A stretch of 64,000 nt of DNA from Kosakonia oryzendophytica (GCF_900094925.1 NZ_FMAY01000015.1:1-64000); one strand, 5' to 3'. Shown: positions 53,084 to 62,000, counted from the first letter of the stretch. Numbers and translations: made by a program. Notes: generated from the sequence alone by a model not told the origin.

Positions 53084-53470
53084 ATGGAATTGCAACGTCC
53101 GTTTCTGCGCTGGCTGGTCATGAGCATCTGCGCGCTGGCGCTGTTCAGCGCGATGTTTTTCGCCTGGACAGCATTGCAGGATCGCGAGTCCACGCTGGCG
53201 ATTCGCCCGGCAGCGCAAAACATTAGCGTACCCGATGGCTTCTCCATCTGGCATCATCTTGACGCGAATGGCATTCGCTTTAAAAGCATTACCCCTGATA
53301 ACGACACCATACTGATCAAGTTTGATTCCAGCGCGCAAAGCGCCGCAGCAAAAGCCGTACTGGATCGTACCTTGCCCCACGGATACATCATCGCCGCACA
53401 GGACGATGACGCCAGCCAGACCTCCGCCTGGCTCACCCGCCTGCGCAACAGCACGCATCGGTTCGGTTGA
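53084..53470 (+). CDS. mzrA: EnvZ/OmpR modulator MzrA
   Basis: MzrA is a small bitopic inner-membrane protein that binds EnvZ and links the Cpx and EnvZ/OmpR systems in E. coli. The 128-residue protein has an N-terminal membrane helix (LRWLVMSICALALFSAMFFAW, about residues 8-28) and a periplasmic domain with the conserved segment PDGFSIWHHLDANGI and TLPHGYIIAAQDDD. ATG at 53084 lies behind GGAG, after the yqjA stop. Its N-terminus differs more from E. coli than the periplasmic part does. Confidence 0.93.
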   Translation: MELQRPFLRWLVMSICALALFSAMFFAWTALQDRESTLAIRPAAQNISVPDGFSIWHHLDANGIRFKSITPDNDTILIKFDSSAQSAAAKAVLDRTLPHGYIIAAQDDDASQTSAWLTRLRNSTHRFG

Positions 53471-53617
53471 TCCTTCCAGGATTCTGAATCTTTTCACTCA
53501 CTTTGGTGTTATCCGTTAACTTAACTATGCTTGAGTAGACGGAACCAGGGTTCACTTTTTGTCACTGGATGCTGGCGTAACGACCGTTTCGCCGGCTAAC
53601 AATGGAAGGTTTCGACT

Positions 53618-53986
53618 ATGAATTACCGCATCGCACTGGCTCTGGCCCTTCTTTCTCTGAGTGCAGTTTCTCAGGCCGCAACGCCTTGTCAGGAGAAGGA
53701 GCAGGCGATCCAGCGAGAAATCAGCTATGCCGAAAAGCATAACAATCAGAGCCGGATTGACGGTCTGAACAAAGCGCTGCGCGAAGTGCGCGCAAGCTGT
53801 TCTGACAGCAAGCTACGCGCTGCCCATCAGAAAAAAATCGCTGAACAGAAAGAAGAGATTGCGGAGCGTCGCCGGGAACTGAGCGAGGCGAAGCAAAAAG
53901 GCGATGCGGACAAAATAAGCAAACGTGAACACAAGCTGAAAGAGGCGCAGGAACAACTGAAAGCTCTGGAAGCGCGTGACTACTGA
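53618..53986 (+). CDS. yqjC: Periplasmic DUF1090 protein YqjC
   Basis: The 122-residue protein has a Sec signal peptide (MNYRIALALALLSLSAVSQA) and a mature part that is one long charged helix or coiled coil with two cysteines (TPCQEK and RASCSDSKLR) that could pair. This is the DUF1090 family; function is not known. It leads the yqjC-yqjD-yqjE-yqjK run, with 37 bases to yqjD. Confidence 0.93.
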   Translation: MNYRIALALALLSLSAVSQAATPCQEKEQAIQREISYAEKHNNQSRIDGLNKALREVRASCSDSKLRAAHQKKIAEQKEEIAERRRELSEAKQKGDADKISKREHKLKEAQEQLKALEARDY

Positions 53987-54023
53987 ATGAAGGAAGTTAC
54001 CACTCACTCACCTGGAGAGAATT

Positions 54024-54326
54024 ATGTCGAAAGATAATGCTGATCATCTGCGCGCTGAGTTGAAATCCCTGGCGGATACCCTCGAAGAAGTCCTGAGCAA
54101 TTCCGGGGAAAAATCGAAAGAAGAGCTGAGTAAGTTACGCAGTAAAGCTGAACAGGCGCTGCGCGATAGCCGCCATCGCCTTGGCGAAACCGGCGATGCG
54201 CTCGCCCGCCAAACCCGTGAAGCGGCCGCCCGTACCGATGAATACGTACGCGAAAATCCGTGGGCCAGCGTAGGTATCGGCGCCGCCATTGGCGTGGTGT
54301 TGGGCGTCCTGTTGACGCGTCGCTGA
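54024..54326 (+). CDS. yqjD: Membrane-anchored ribosome-binding protein YqjD
   Basis: YqjD is a DUF883 (ElaB/YqjD) protein. In E. coli it is tail-anchored in the inner membrane, binds 70S and 100S ribosomes and is stationary-phase induced. The 100-residue product has a soluble helical part with a predicted coiled coil (LRAELKSLADTLEEVLS) and a C-terminal membrane helix (WASVGIGAAIGVVLGVLLT) ending in arginines. The next gene begins one base after its stop. Confidence 0.94.
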   Translation: MSKDNADHLRAELKSLADTLEEVLSNSGEKSKEELSKLRSKAEQALRDSRHRLGETGDALARQTREAAARTDEYVRENPWASVGIGAAIGVVLGVLLTRR

Positions 54327-54327
54327 T

Positions 54328-54726
54328 ATGACAGAGCCACGAAACGCGCAGGGGCCAGGCAAAAGCGTGCTGGGGATTGGTCAGCGTATTCTGACCATCC
54401 TTGTTGAAATGGTTGAGACCCGTCTGCGGCTGGCGGTCGTCGAGCTGGAAGAAGAGAAAGCCAATTTATTCCAGTTGCTGCTGATGCTGGGGCTGACCAT
54501 GCTGTTTGCCGCATTTGGCCTGATGAGCCTGATGGTGCTGATAATCTGGGCCATCGATCCGCAATATCGTCTGAATGCGATGATTGCAACCACCGTGGTG
54601 TTGCTGGTGCTGGCGCTCATTGGCGGCATCTGGACACTGCGCAAAGCGCGGGCGTCAACGCTACTGCGCCATACCCGGCAGGAGCTGGTGAATGACCGCG
54701 CCTTGCTGGAGGATGAAAAACCGTGA
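54328..54726 (+). CDS. yqjE: Phage-holin-like (DUF1469) membrane protein YqjE
   Basis: The 132-residue protein has an amphipathic N-terminal region and two membrane helices at about 50-75 (LLLMLGLTMLFAAFGLMSLM) and 82-105 (MIATTVVLLVLALIGGIW), with charged ends. It belongs to the YqjE/Phage_holin_3_6 family of unknown function. It is located between yqjD and yqjK, overlapping yqjK by four bases (GTGA), so they are translationally coupled. Confidence 0.93.
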   Translation: MTEPRNAQGPGKSVLGIGQRILTILVEMVETRLRLAVVELEEEKANLFQLLLMLGLTMLFAAFGLMSLMVLIIWAIDPQYRLNAMIATTVVLLVLALIGGIWTLRKARASTLLRHTRQELVNDRALLEDEKP

Positions 54727-55013
54727 GCAACAAAGCGGAACGCCTGAAGCGCAAAGCACGCTTGCTCAGTGAGATCCAGCAACAACGCCTGGATCTCACC
54801 GCCGGACGGCGCGACTGGCTGGAAGCCACCGGTGCCTACGATCGTGGCTGGAACGTGCTGTTAAGCCTGCGTTCCTGGGCGCTTGTGGGTAGTGGTGCAA
54901 TGGCTATCTGGTCTGTTCGTCACCCCAACAGGCTGGTGCGCTGGGCCAAACGCGGGCTGAGCGCCTGGAGTTTGTGGCGACTGGTTAAAGCAACGCTTAA
55001 CGCGCCACGATAA
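54723..55013 (+). CDS. yqjK: YqjK family protein
   Basis: The 96-residue protein starts at GTG 54723 inside the yqjE stop region. It is basic, with a helical N-terminal half (KAERLKRKARLLSEIQQQR) and a single hydrophobic segment at about 52-66. Family members are of unknown function and always lie after yqjE. The gene ends the yqjCDEK run. Confidence 0.9.
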   Translation: MSNKAERLKRKARLLSEIQQQRLDLTAGRRDWLEATGAYDRGWNVLLSLRSWALVGSGAMAIWSVRHPNRLVRWAKRGLSAWSLWRLVKATLNAPR

Positions 55014-55021
55014 CCCCCTGA

Positions 55022-55044
55022 CAGGCGATGGAACACATCGCCTG
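55022..55044 (+). terminator. Hairpin after yqjK
   Basis: CAGGCGATG pairs with CATCGCCTG around a 5-base loop, nine bases past the stop. Only weak T content follows (CCTCTCACTTCTC), so termination is likely but may be leaky. Confidence 0.6.
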
Positions 55045-55214
55045 CCTCTCACTTCTCTTACTCAGTTTTTTTGAAAAATTTCGACAGTTTTCCTTGCTAA
55101 CAATCCGCCACCGTCGCGATTAATATCCTCTCCATCGACAGCAAGCACGCGGCATCTGCCGGTAATTGCACACTATTTACTTACAGCCGCTATTGTGGTT
55201 CCCTGGAGAGAAAG

Positions 55215-55607
55215 ATGAAAAAATTAGAAGATGTTGGTTTTCTGGTTGCGCGTATCCTGATGCCAATTCTGTTTATTACCGCTGGCTGGGGCAAAATCAC
55301 CGGTTATGCAGGTACCCAGCAATACATGGAAGCAATGGGCGTTCCGGGGTTCTTCCTGCCGCTGACTATTCTGCTTGAGTTCGGCGGTGGTCTGGCGATC
55401 CTGTTCGGTTTTCTGACCCGCACCACAGCACTGTTTACTGCCGGTTTCACGCTGCTGACCGCATTTATCTTCCATAGCAACTTTGCGGAAGGCGTGAACT
55501 CGCTGATGTTTATGAAAAACCTGAGCATCGCTGGCGGCTTCCTGCTGCTGGGCATCACTGGTCCGGGTGCTATCAGCATTGACCGTGTGGTGAATAAAAA
55601 ATGGTAA
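55215..55607 (+). CDS. yqjF: DoxX-family membrane protein YqjF
   Basis: The 130-residue protein has four membrane spans and the DoxX pattern GFLVARILMPILFITAGWGKI, then GGGLAILFGFLTRTTA and a final span before GPGAISIDR. In E. coli yqjF is induced by aromatic compounds through YhaJ; its biochemical role is not settled. It has its own promoter region of about 200 bases and a terminator, so it is a single-gene unit. Confidence 0.92.
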   Translation: MKKLEDVGFLVARILMPILFITAGWGKITGYAGTQQYMEAMGVPGFFLPLTILLEFGGGLAILFGFLTRTTALFTAGFTLLTAFIFHSNFAEGVNSLMFMKNLSIAGGFLLLGITGPGAISIDRVVNKKW

Positions 55608-55637
55608 GCGCTCTATACTGAAAAGTACCAATACAGC

Positions 55638-55666
55638 AAAGCGAGGGGTTTACTCCTCGCTTTTGC
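55638..55666 (+). terminator. Rho-independent terminator of yqjF
   Basis: AGCGAGG at 55640-55646 pairs with CCTCGCT at 55655-55661, followed by TTTG. It overlaps the leader of yqjG, which starts 20 bases later. Confidence 0.75.
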
Positions 55667-55685
55667 TATCTGAAGGAGAAGCAAA

Positions 55686-56672
55686 ATGGGACAACTGATT
55701 GACGGCGTCTGGCATGACACCTGGTATGACACGCAATCCACCGGCGGCAAATTCAAACGCTCTGTTTCCGCATTTCGCAACTGGCTGACTGCCGACGGCG
55801 CGCCAGGGCCATCCGGTGAAGGTGGCTTTATCGCCGAGAAAGAGAGATACCACTTGTACGTTTCTCTCGCCTGTCCATGGGCACACCGCACGCTGATCCT
55901 GCGCAAGTTAAAAGGGCTCGAGCCGTTTATTTCCGTCTCCGTGGTTAACCCGTTGATGCTGGAAAATGGTTGGACCTTTGATGATGATTTCCCGGCCGCC
56001 ACCGGCGATATGCTGTACCAGCATGAATTCCTTTATCAGCTCTATCTGCATGCCGACCCCCACTACAGCGGACGCGTCACCGTACCGGTGCTGTGGGATA
56101 AGCAGCGTCACACCATCGTCAGCAATGAATCTGCGGAAATCATCCGCATGTTTAACACCGCCTTTGACGGACTGGGCGCGAAAGCAGGCGATTACTATCC
56201 GCCAGAATTACGCAGCCAGATCGACGAGTTAAACAGTTGGATCTACGATAACGTCAACAATGGTGTCTATAAAGCGGGCTTCGCTACCAGCCAGCAAGCA
56301 TATGACGACGCTGTGGTAAATGTGTTTAACGCGCTGGAGCGACTGGAACAGATCCTTGGCCAGCACCGTTATCTGACCGGCGACCGACTGACAGAAGCAG
56401 ATATTCGCCTGTGGACTACACTCGTTCGCTTTGATCCGGTGTACGTTACCCATTTTAAATGCGACAAACACCGCATCAGCGATTATCTCAACCTGCATGG
56501 TTTCCTGCGCGATATCTATCAGATGCCGGGTATAGCGGAAACCGTCAATTTTGATCATATCCGCCATCATTACTTCCGTAGCCACAAAACCATCAACCCG
56601 ACCGGGATTATCTCTATCGGCCCATGGCAGAACCTGGATGAACCCCATGGCCGGGACAGTCGTTTCCGTTGA
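55686..56672 (+). CDS. yqjG: Glutathionyl-hydroquinone reductase YqjG
   Basis: YqjG removes glutathione from glutathionyl-hydroquinones, in a xi-class glutathione-S-transferase fold. The 328-residue protein has the catalytic Cys63 in SLACPWAHR, the glutathione-site motif VSNESAEIIRMFN near 140, and a helical C-terminal domain with the conserved DRLTEADIRLWTTLVRFDPVY near 235. It follows yqjF with 78 bases between. It has AAGGAG before its ATG. Confidence 0.95.
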   Translation: MGQLIDGVWHDTWYDTQSTGGKFKRSVSAFRNWLTADGAPGPSGEGGFIAEKERYHLYVSLACPWAHRTLILRKLKGLEPFISVSVVNPLMLENGWTFDDDFPAATGDMLYQHEFLYQLYLHADPHYSGRVTVPVLWDKQRHTIVSNESAEIIRMFNTAFDGLGAKAGDYYPPELRSQIDELNSWIYDNVNNGVYKAGFATSQQAYDDAVVNVFNALERLEQILGQHRYLTGDRLTEADIRLWTTLVRFDPVYVTHFKCDKHRISDYLNLHGFLRDIYQMPGIAETVNFDHIRHHYFRSHKTINPTGIISIGPWQNLDEPHGRDSRFR

Positions 56673-56679
56673 GCCTTAA

Positions 56680-56699
56680 GGGCGCGTCACGACGCGCCC
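56680..56699. terminator. Hairpin after yqjG
   Basis: GGGCGCGTC at 56680-56688 pairs with GACGCGCCC at 56691-56699. The stem is strong but the downstream T-run is weak (GAAAATTTG). It may be a transcript 3' end. Confidence 0.5.
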
Positions 56700-56797
56700 G
56701 AAAATTTGTTTCCGCGCTTACCCGTTTCTCTTTTTGCCGTCTATTCTTACTATGATCGCTTAGAAAACAACGAATTGACCGTTGACCGAGGTGGAGA

Positions 56798-57145
56798 ATG
56801 GACTGGTATTTCAAAGTGCTTAGAAACTACGCCACTTTCCGCGGACGCGCGCATCGCCGCGAGTTCTGGATGTTCACGCTGGTCAATCTCATTCTCTTTG
56901 GCGTACTGCATGTTATAGACAGGATCATCGGCTGGCACACATTGAGTCTGCTTTATGAGCTGTTGGTACTGGTGCCGTCGCTTGCTGTTCAGGTCCGCCG
57001 TTTACACGATACCGACCGTAGCTGGCGCTGGTTATTGCTGCTGCTCTTTCCGGTGATTGGCTGGCTGGCGCTGCTGGCTTTCTACAGCCAGCACGGGACG
57101 CCCCAGGAGAACCGTTTCGGGCCGGAACCCAAACTCTTTGCCTGA
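56798..57145 (+). CDS. yhaH: DUF805 inner-membrane protein YhaH
   Basis: The 115-residue protein has three membrane spans and the DUF805 pattern: RNYATFRGRAHRREFWMF at the start, then LHDTDRSWRWLLLLLFPVIG in the third quarter. It lies in the inner membrane with unknown function. It is convergent with yhaJ, 33 bases apart. E. coli has the same order yqjG-yhaH-yhaJ. Confidence 0.93.
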   Translation: MDWYFKVLRNYATFRGRAHRREFWMFTLVNLILFGVLHVIDRIIGWHTLSLLYELLVLVPSLAVQVRRLHDTDRSWRWLLLLLFPVIGWLALLAFYSQHGTPQENRFGPEPKLFA

Positions 57146-57178
57146 AAGTGACCGCAGCGCACCCGGCAAAACGATCAC

Positions 57179-58075
57179 TTATTTACCGGCAAACAGTTTT
57201 GGGATTTCGCGCAAGCACCAGGCTTTACCTTCGCCCATACTGTCGCGCCGCCAGGCCATAATAATGTCCACCTGGCTGGTGTATTCCGGGCTAACCACCC
57301 GCAAACGTCCTTCCGCGATATCCTGCTCCACCAGCGGGTAAGGCATGGTCGCCACACCCAGCCCGGCCAGCAACGCCTGACGTTTGTCCTCAATGGTGCT
57401 TACCGTCAGCCTTGGCTGTTTATCCAGCAACTGCACCGTCAGTACAGGACGCTCACGGGCGGTGTCCGCTACCGCAACGCCACGGTATTTCACTCGCGTC
57501 ACTTCCGACAACGGCTCTGGCTCGTGGTGAATAGGGTGATCTGGCGCGGCAACGTACACATTCATCACCGAGTACAGCTTGCGCGAATTGATTTCGGATG
57601 ACGATCGAAAGTGCATATCCGGCGCGACCACGATATCCGCCCGCCCCTGCTCCAGCCGCTCCCATGCCCCAGCCAGCACTTCAGTGATGATCGACAGTTG
57701 GGTGTTGGCCTTCGCTGCTAAACGATCCACCAGCGGGAACAGCTCAACCGTCGGCACCAGCGCTTCCGTCACCAGCGTCAGGTGTGTTTCCCAACCACGC
57801 GCCAGCGCTTCAGCGTCGGTAGTGAGTTTGTCTGCGGCTTCCAGCAACACACGGCCGCGCTCCAGCAGCATGCGCCCGACGTTGGTGAATTTTGTCCGGT
57901 GTCCGGAGCGATCAAACAGCACCACATCCAGCTCTTCTTCCAGTTTCTGCATGGTGTAGCTCAACGCGGAGGGAACGCGCCCTAACTCATCCGCTGCCGC
58001 AGCGAAGCTCCCTCGCCGATCAATTGCATCCATTACGCGCAGCGCTTCCAGCGTAAGTGCCCTTTCTTTCGCCAT
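57179..58075 (-). CDS. yhaJ: LysR-family regulator YhaJ
   Basis: YhaJ of E. coli responds to aromatic compounds such as 2,4-dinitrotoluene derivatives and regulates yqjF and virulence genes in pathogens. The 298-residue protein has an N-terminal winged helix (residues 5-64; AAADELGRVPSALSYTMQKL) and a LysR effector domain. Start at 58075 gives the E. coli start (MAKERALTLEALRVM) and length; an upstream in-frame ATG at 58087 is possible. It is divergent from yhaK. Confidence 0.95.
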   Translation of the reverse strand: MAKERALTLEALRVMDAIDRRGSFAAAADELGRVPSALSYTMQKLEEELDVVLFDRSGHRTKFTNVGRMLLERGRVLLEAADKLTTDAEALARGWETHLTLVTEALVPTVELFPLVDRLAAKANTQLSIITEVLAGAWERLEQGRADIVVAPDMHFRSSSEINSRKLYSVMNVYVAAPDHPIHHEPEPLSEVTRVKYRGVAVADTARERPVLTVQLLDKQPRLTVSTIEDKRQALLAGLGVATMPYPLVEQDIAEGRLRVVSPEYTSQVDIIMAWRRDSMGEGKAWCLREIPKLFAGK

Positions 58076-58180
58076 TTTTGTTCTCATTCAGGAAATTTGA
58101 ACATACCGGGCAGAATATCTGGCTAACAATGAAGCGTCCATACCTTTAACATTGTTTTAAGTAAAGAGAGGTCAATAACG

Positions 58181-58882
58181 ATGATTACTACCCGTACAGC
58201 AAAACAATGCGGACAAGCTGACTTCGGCTGGCTTCAGGCCCGCTACACTTTTTCTTTTGGACACTACTTTGACCCGAAACTTCTGGGCTATGCCTCACTG
58301 CGTGTATTAAACCAGGAAGTCCTCGCACCGGGCGCGTCTTTCCAGCCGCGTACCTACCCGAAAGTGGATATTCTGAACCTGATTCTGGAAGGTGAAGCCG
58401 AATATCGCGACAGTGAAGGCAACCATGTTCAGGCGAAAGCGGGCGAAGCGCTACTGATTGCCACCCAGCCTGGCATCAGCTACAGCGAACATAACCTGAG
58501 CAAAGATAAGCCGTTAACGCGTATGCAGTTATGGCTTGATGCCTGCCCGGAGCGGGAAAACCCGCCGGTGCAGAAAGTCATGATTACTGCGCGACCACAA
58601 CAGTTGCTGGCCTCGCCGGATGGCAGCCAGGAGAGTTTGCAACTGCGTCAGCAGGTTTGGCTACACCATATCGAGATGGAAAAAGGCGAAGAACTGAGTA
58701 TTCAGTTACATGGCCCGCGGGCGTATTTGCAGTCCATTCACGGGACAGTGCATGCAGTCACGCACTGCGAAGCCAGGGAAGCCCTGACGTGCGGTGACGG
58801 TGCGTTTATTCGTGACGAGGCTAACATAACGCTGGTTGCCGATACGCCTTTACGTGCATTACTGATAGATTTACCGGTGTGA
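58181..58882 (+). CDS. yhaK: Pirin-like bicupin YhaK
   Basis: The 233-residue protein is a pirin-family two-cupin protein. The N-terminal cupin shows PRTYPKVDILNLILEGEAEYRD near 50 in the position of the metal-binding His pattern, where some ligands are replaced. E. coli YhaK is a redox-sensitive cytosolic protein with quercetinase-type resemblance, induced by nitrite and regulated by NsrR; function unsettled. It is divergent from yhaJ and followed by yhaL 24 bases later. Confidence 0.93.
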   Translation: MITTRTAKQCGQADFGWLQARYTFSFGHYFDPKLLGYASLRVLNQEVLAPGASFQPRTYPKVDILNLILEGEAEYRDSEGNHVQAKAGEALLIATQPGISYSEHNLSKDKPLTRMQLWLDACPERENPPVQKVMITARPQQLLASPDGSQESLQLRQQVWLHHIEMEKGEELSIQLHGPRAYLQSIHGTVHAVTHCEAREALTCGDGAFIRDEANITLVADTPLRALLIDLPV

Positions 58883-58906
58883 TAGTTGCGTTATGCAGGT
58901 AAGTCC

Positions 58907-59062
58907 ATGAACAAAAACAGCAGAAGTACCCTCTCAGATAGTGCGCAATCCTCCCCCCACGATGCCACCTGTGGGTTTGGGTTTGAAGAGATGTTGACGG
59001 AACTGGAAGCCATTGTTGCCGAAGCCGAAATCCGGCTGGCGGAAGAAGAAGCCTCAGCCTGA
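58907..59062 (+). CDS. yhaL: Small protein YhaL
   Basis: A 51-codon frame runs from ATG 58907 to TGA 59060-59062. The C-terminal half, GFGFEEMLTELEAIVAEAEI then RLAEEEASA, closely resembles E. coli YhaL (54 residues, NFGYEEMLSELEAIVADAET). The N-terminal half is hydrophilic and divergent. The pattern is an acidic amphipathic helix. Function is unknown. The site, right after yhaK, is the same as in E. coli. Confidence 0.85.
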   Translation: MNKNSRSTLSDSAQSSPHDATCGFGFEEMLTELEAIVAEAEIRLAEEEASA

Positions 59063-59138
59063 CTGTCCGCCCCGGTGCTGGCCGGGGCTACGCCTTGCCC
59101 GAACGTCTCTATGCTTTCCCTTGCCGCTACCGCCCGTA

Positions 59139-59870
59139 TCAGCCACCGTTATTCAAACGAAACGCCCCCGGTGTTGTGCCAAAGCGCAGCTTGAATGCAG
59201 CGATAAACGCGCTGACATTCTCATACCCACATTGCGCCGCCGTCTCGCTGACAGACTCTCCCCTCAGTAAATACTCCAGTGAAGCCAGGATTCGCGTCTG
59301 CTGCCGCCACTGACTAAAACTGAGCCCGGTTTGCTCACTGAACAACCGGCTAAGTGTTCGAACGCTAAGCCCAAAGCGAGAAGCCAACTGCGTTTGCCGG
59401 ATCGTAGTCTCGGGCTGCATTAATAGCAATTCAGCTACCTGCCGGGCGCGACGGTCTTCCGGCAGTATCAGTCTCAGCGGCGCAGGAGATAGCTGTGCGA
59501 TTTCGTCAACCATTACTGTCAGAAGATGTCGCTGTCGCTGCTGTTCCGCCGGGTTTGTTACACGATGACGCAGCCTTTCCATTAGCAGCATCAAAAAAGG
59601 ATCGGCAAACCAGATGCCCGCCTGCGCGGATAAAGCCACGCCGTCAAGCTGCATGCTGATCCCATCGATGTCGCCAACGCTCCAGGCGCTGTGGCGCATA
59701 TGCGCAGGAAACCAGCCGAGGGTTGCGGGAGTCAGCGCCCACTGCGCATGCTCTGTCTGTACAATCATCATGCCACGGTGGATGCAGAACAACTGCCCGG
59801 TCGCGTGCTGGTGCCAGTCAGTTTTATGTTTGCTTTGATGCGTCAGTCGCTCACTGTGCACAATTAACAT
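59139..59870 (-). CDS. AraC-family transcriptional regulator, cupin type
   Basis: The 243-residue protein has an N-terminal cupin-like sensor domain (residues 10-90; DWHQHATGQLFCIHRG, FPAHMRHSAW) and two C-terminal helix-turn-helix units (residues 145-240; TQLASRFGLSVRTLSRLFSEQ, AAQCGYENVSAFIAAFKLRF). The type resembles YdeC/NimR regulators, where the cupin senses small molecules. It is divergent from the NTF2-like gene 94 bases away, so that gene is its likely target. No E. coli K-12 gene is in this place. Confidence 0.85.
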   Translation of the reverse strand: MLIVHSERLTHQSKHKTDWHQHATGQLFCIHRGMMIVQTEHAQWALTPATLGWFPAHMRHSAWSVGDIDGISMQLDGVALSAQAGIWFADPFLMLLMERLRHRVTNPAEQQRQRHLLTVMVDEIAQLSPAPLRLILPEDRRARQVAELLLMQPETTIRQTQLASRFGLSVRTLSRLFSEQTGLSFSQWRQQTRILASLEYLLRGESVSETAAQCGYENVSAFIAAFKLRFGTTPGAFRLNNGG

Positions 59871-59964
59871 GGCTGATTCACCGTATTTAATGACCTGTTA
59901 CGGCTAATATACCGTTCACCGGCTTCGATATCCTCTGCTTACCCGAATCAATGAGGATCAAACG

Positions 59965-60357
59965 ATGTCCGATGTCTCTCAGCGCGTTGCCCTGGCATTA
60001 CATGCTATCGTCTGCAACCCGGAACACGATGAAGCCAAAATCCGCGCATTCTTTTCACCACAGTATCGTCAGTATGTGGACGGTGAGTCGCTGGACTTCC
60101 ACGGTTTTGTGGATCATATGGCCAGGCTTAAGCAACTGACACACGCTATTGAGGTGACCATTATCGCCATCGCCCATGCCGACCAGGAGGTGCTAACCCA
60201 CCACCGGGTCGTGGTGAGTAAGAAAGCGGGCGGGCAGTCACATGTCGACGTGCTGGCACATTTTACGCTACAGGACGGGATGATCATCCGCTGTGAGGAG
60301 TTGACGCGCCTGATTCAGGGCCCGGAAGGCGATCGCTCGCTGGGTCACATTCGGTGA
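59965..60357 (+). CDS. NTF2-like (SnoaL-type) protein
   Basis: The 130-residue protein fits the NTF2-like/SnoaL fold by its pattern: an N-terminal helix (RVALALHAIVCNPEHDEAKI), then FSPQYRQYVDGESLDFHGF and a long strand region with IIAIAHADQEVLTHHRVVVS and HFTLQDGMIIRCEELTRLI. Such proteins may be enzymes or ligand binders for small aromatic or polyketide-like molecules. No substrate can be inferred. It pairs with the divergent AraC regulator and ends 85 bases before the rnpB end. Confidence 0.78.
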   Translation: MSDVSQRVALALHAIVCNPEHDEAKIRAFFSPQYRQYVDGESLDFHGFVDHMARLKQLTHAIEVTIIAIAHADQEVLTHHRVVVSKKAGGQSHVDVLAHFTLQDGMIIRCEELTRLIQGPEGDRSLGHIR

Positions 60358-60408
60358 CTACGCTGGCTACTTACGCGCAATAACGCCCTGTACGAAGCAC
60401 CGCAGAAA

Positions 60409-60436
60409 GCAAAAACCCGCCGAAGCGGGTTTTTAC
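60409..60436 (-). terminator. Rho-independent terminator of rnpB
   Basis: AAAACCCGC pairs with GCGGGTTTT around CGAA; both strands show a T-run, so it ends rnpB on the minus strand and may also end the NTF2-like gene on the plus strand. Confidence 0.9.
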
Positions 60437-60442
60437 CTGAAA

Positions 60443-60822
<380 letters not shown>

Positions 60823-60829
60823 GGCGCGC

Positions 60830-60858
60830 AGTATAGAGGGTTTGCGCGCGGCTGTCAC
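60830..60858 (-). promoter_or_regulatory. Sigma-70 promoter of rnpB
   Basis: On the minus strand GTGACA (60853-60858), a 17-base spacer and TATACT (60830-60835), followed 7 bases on by the rnpB 5' end at 60822. The -35 hexamer contains the TGA stop codon of garK. Confidence 0.85.
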
Positions 60859-62000
60859 CCTTCCGTCAACATTCCGACCTGCAGGGTGGCCGCAATGTTA
60901 CGTGAAGCGCGATAAATATTGTCAAACGCGCCGCGGAACGCCTCCTCCAGCGTGCTGATACTGGTCAACACGCTGAACACCGCATCTATCCCATACTGAT
61001 GCACAACGCCGACATCGCTGGTCAGGCTACCGGCAATGCCGATAACCGGCTTATGGTATTTTTTGGCAACGTGCGCAACACCCACCGGCACTTTACCGTG
61101 GATGCTCTGACTGTCGATACGCCCTTCGCCCGTCACTACCAGCGTGCAATCGTGAATATGTTCTTCGAGATTCAGCGCCTGGGTGACAATCTCAATACCA
61201 CTGCGCAGTTCCGCGCCGAGGAATGCCATCAGCGCGGCCCCCATGCCGCCTGCCGCACCGGAACCGGGTACATTCTTCACATCCACATGCAGACATGTTT
61301 TGATCACATCAGCAAAATGACCGAGGTTGCGATCCAGTTCGACGATCAACGCTTCAGTCGCACCTTTTTGCGGTCCAAAAATGCGCGATGCGCCTTTCTC
61401 ACCGGTTAAGGGATTTGTTACATCACAGGCAACGCGCAGGGTGCAGTGTTTCAGCCGCGGATCCAGCCCGGAAATATCAATGGTGTTAAGGCTCATTAAA
61501 CTACCGCCACCGTAACCCATTTCGGTGCCGTTGGCGTCAGTCAGTCTGGCACCCAATGCCTGCACCATACCCGCGCCGCCATCGTTCGTGGCGCTACCGC
61601 CGATGCCAATAATAATGTTTGTCGCCCCATGCTCCAGCGCCTGCAAAATAAGTTCCCCGGTGCCGCGCGAAGTGGTAATCAAAGGATTACGTAATTCAGG
61701 AGGGACAAGCGCCAGTCCGCTGGCAGCTGCCATTTCGATAAAAGCCGTTTTGCCATCGCCAGACATTCCCCAGCAGGCCTCAACACTTTCACCCAGTGGG
61801 CCAGTCACGTTCGCAGTGTGAACGGTGCCTTGCGTGGCGGCAATCATGGCTTCAACCGTACCTTCACCACCATCCGCGACCGGAACTGAAACGTACTGAG
61901 CATCGGGAAATATTTCCCGAAATCCTTTTTCTATCGCCTGCGCTACCTCAGAGGCAGACAGGCTTTCTTTATAAGAGTCTGGGGCGATTACGATTTTCAT
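60855..62000 (-). CDS. garK: Glycerate 2-kinase
   Basis: GarK phosphorylates D-glycerate to 2-phosphoglycerate, ending the galactarate/glucarate path. The 381-residue protein (glycerate kinase type 1) shows MKIVIAPDSYKESLSASEVA, GIGGSATNDGGAGMVQALGA near 125 and VVTGEGRIDSQSIHGKVPVG near 285. ATG at 62000 gives the family start; 12 upstream codons are open but not conserved. It is last in the garPLRK operon, with rnpB starting directly after it. Confidence 0.96.
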   Translation of the reverse strand: MKIVIAPDSYKESLSASEVAQAIEKGFREIFPDAQYVSVPVADGGEGTVEAMIAATQGTVHTANVTGPLGESVEACWGMSGDGKTAFIEMAAASGLALVPPELRNPLITTSRGTGELILQALEHGATNIIIGIGGSATNDGGAGMVQALGARLTDANGTEMGYGGGSLMSLNTIDISGLDPRLKHCTLRVACDVTNPLTGEKGASRIFGPQKGATEALIVELDRNLGHFADVIKTCLHVDVKNVPGSGAAGGMGAALMAFLGAELRSGIEIVTQALNLEEHIHDCTLVVTGEGRIDSQSIHGKVPVGVAHVAKKYHKPVIGIAGSLTSDVGVVHQYGIDAVFSVLTSISTLEEAFRGAFDNIYRASRNIAATLQVGMLTEG

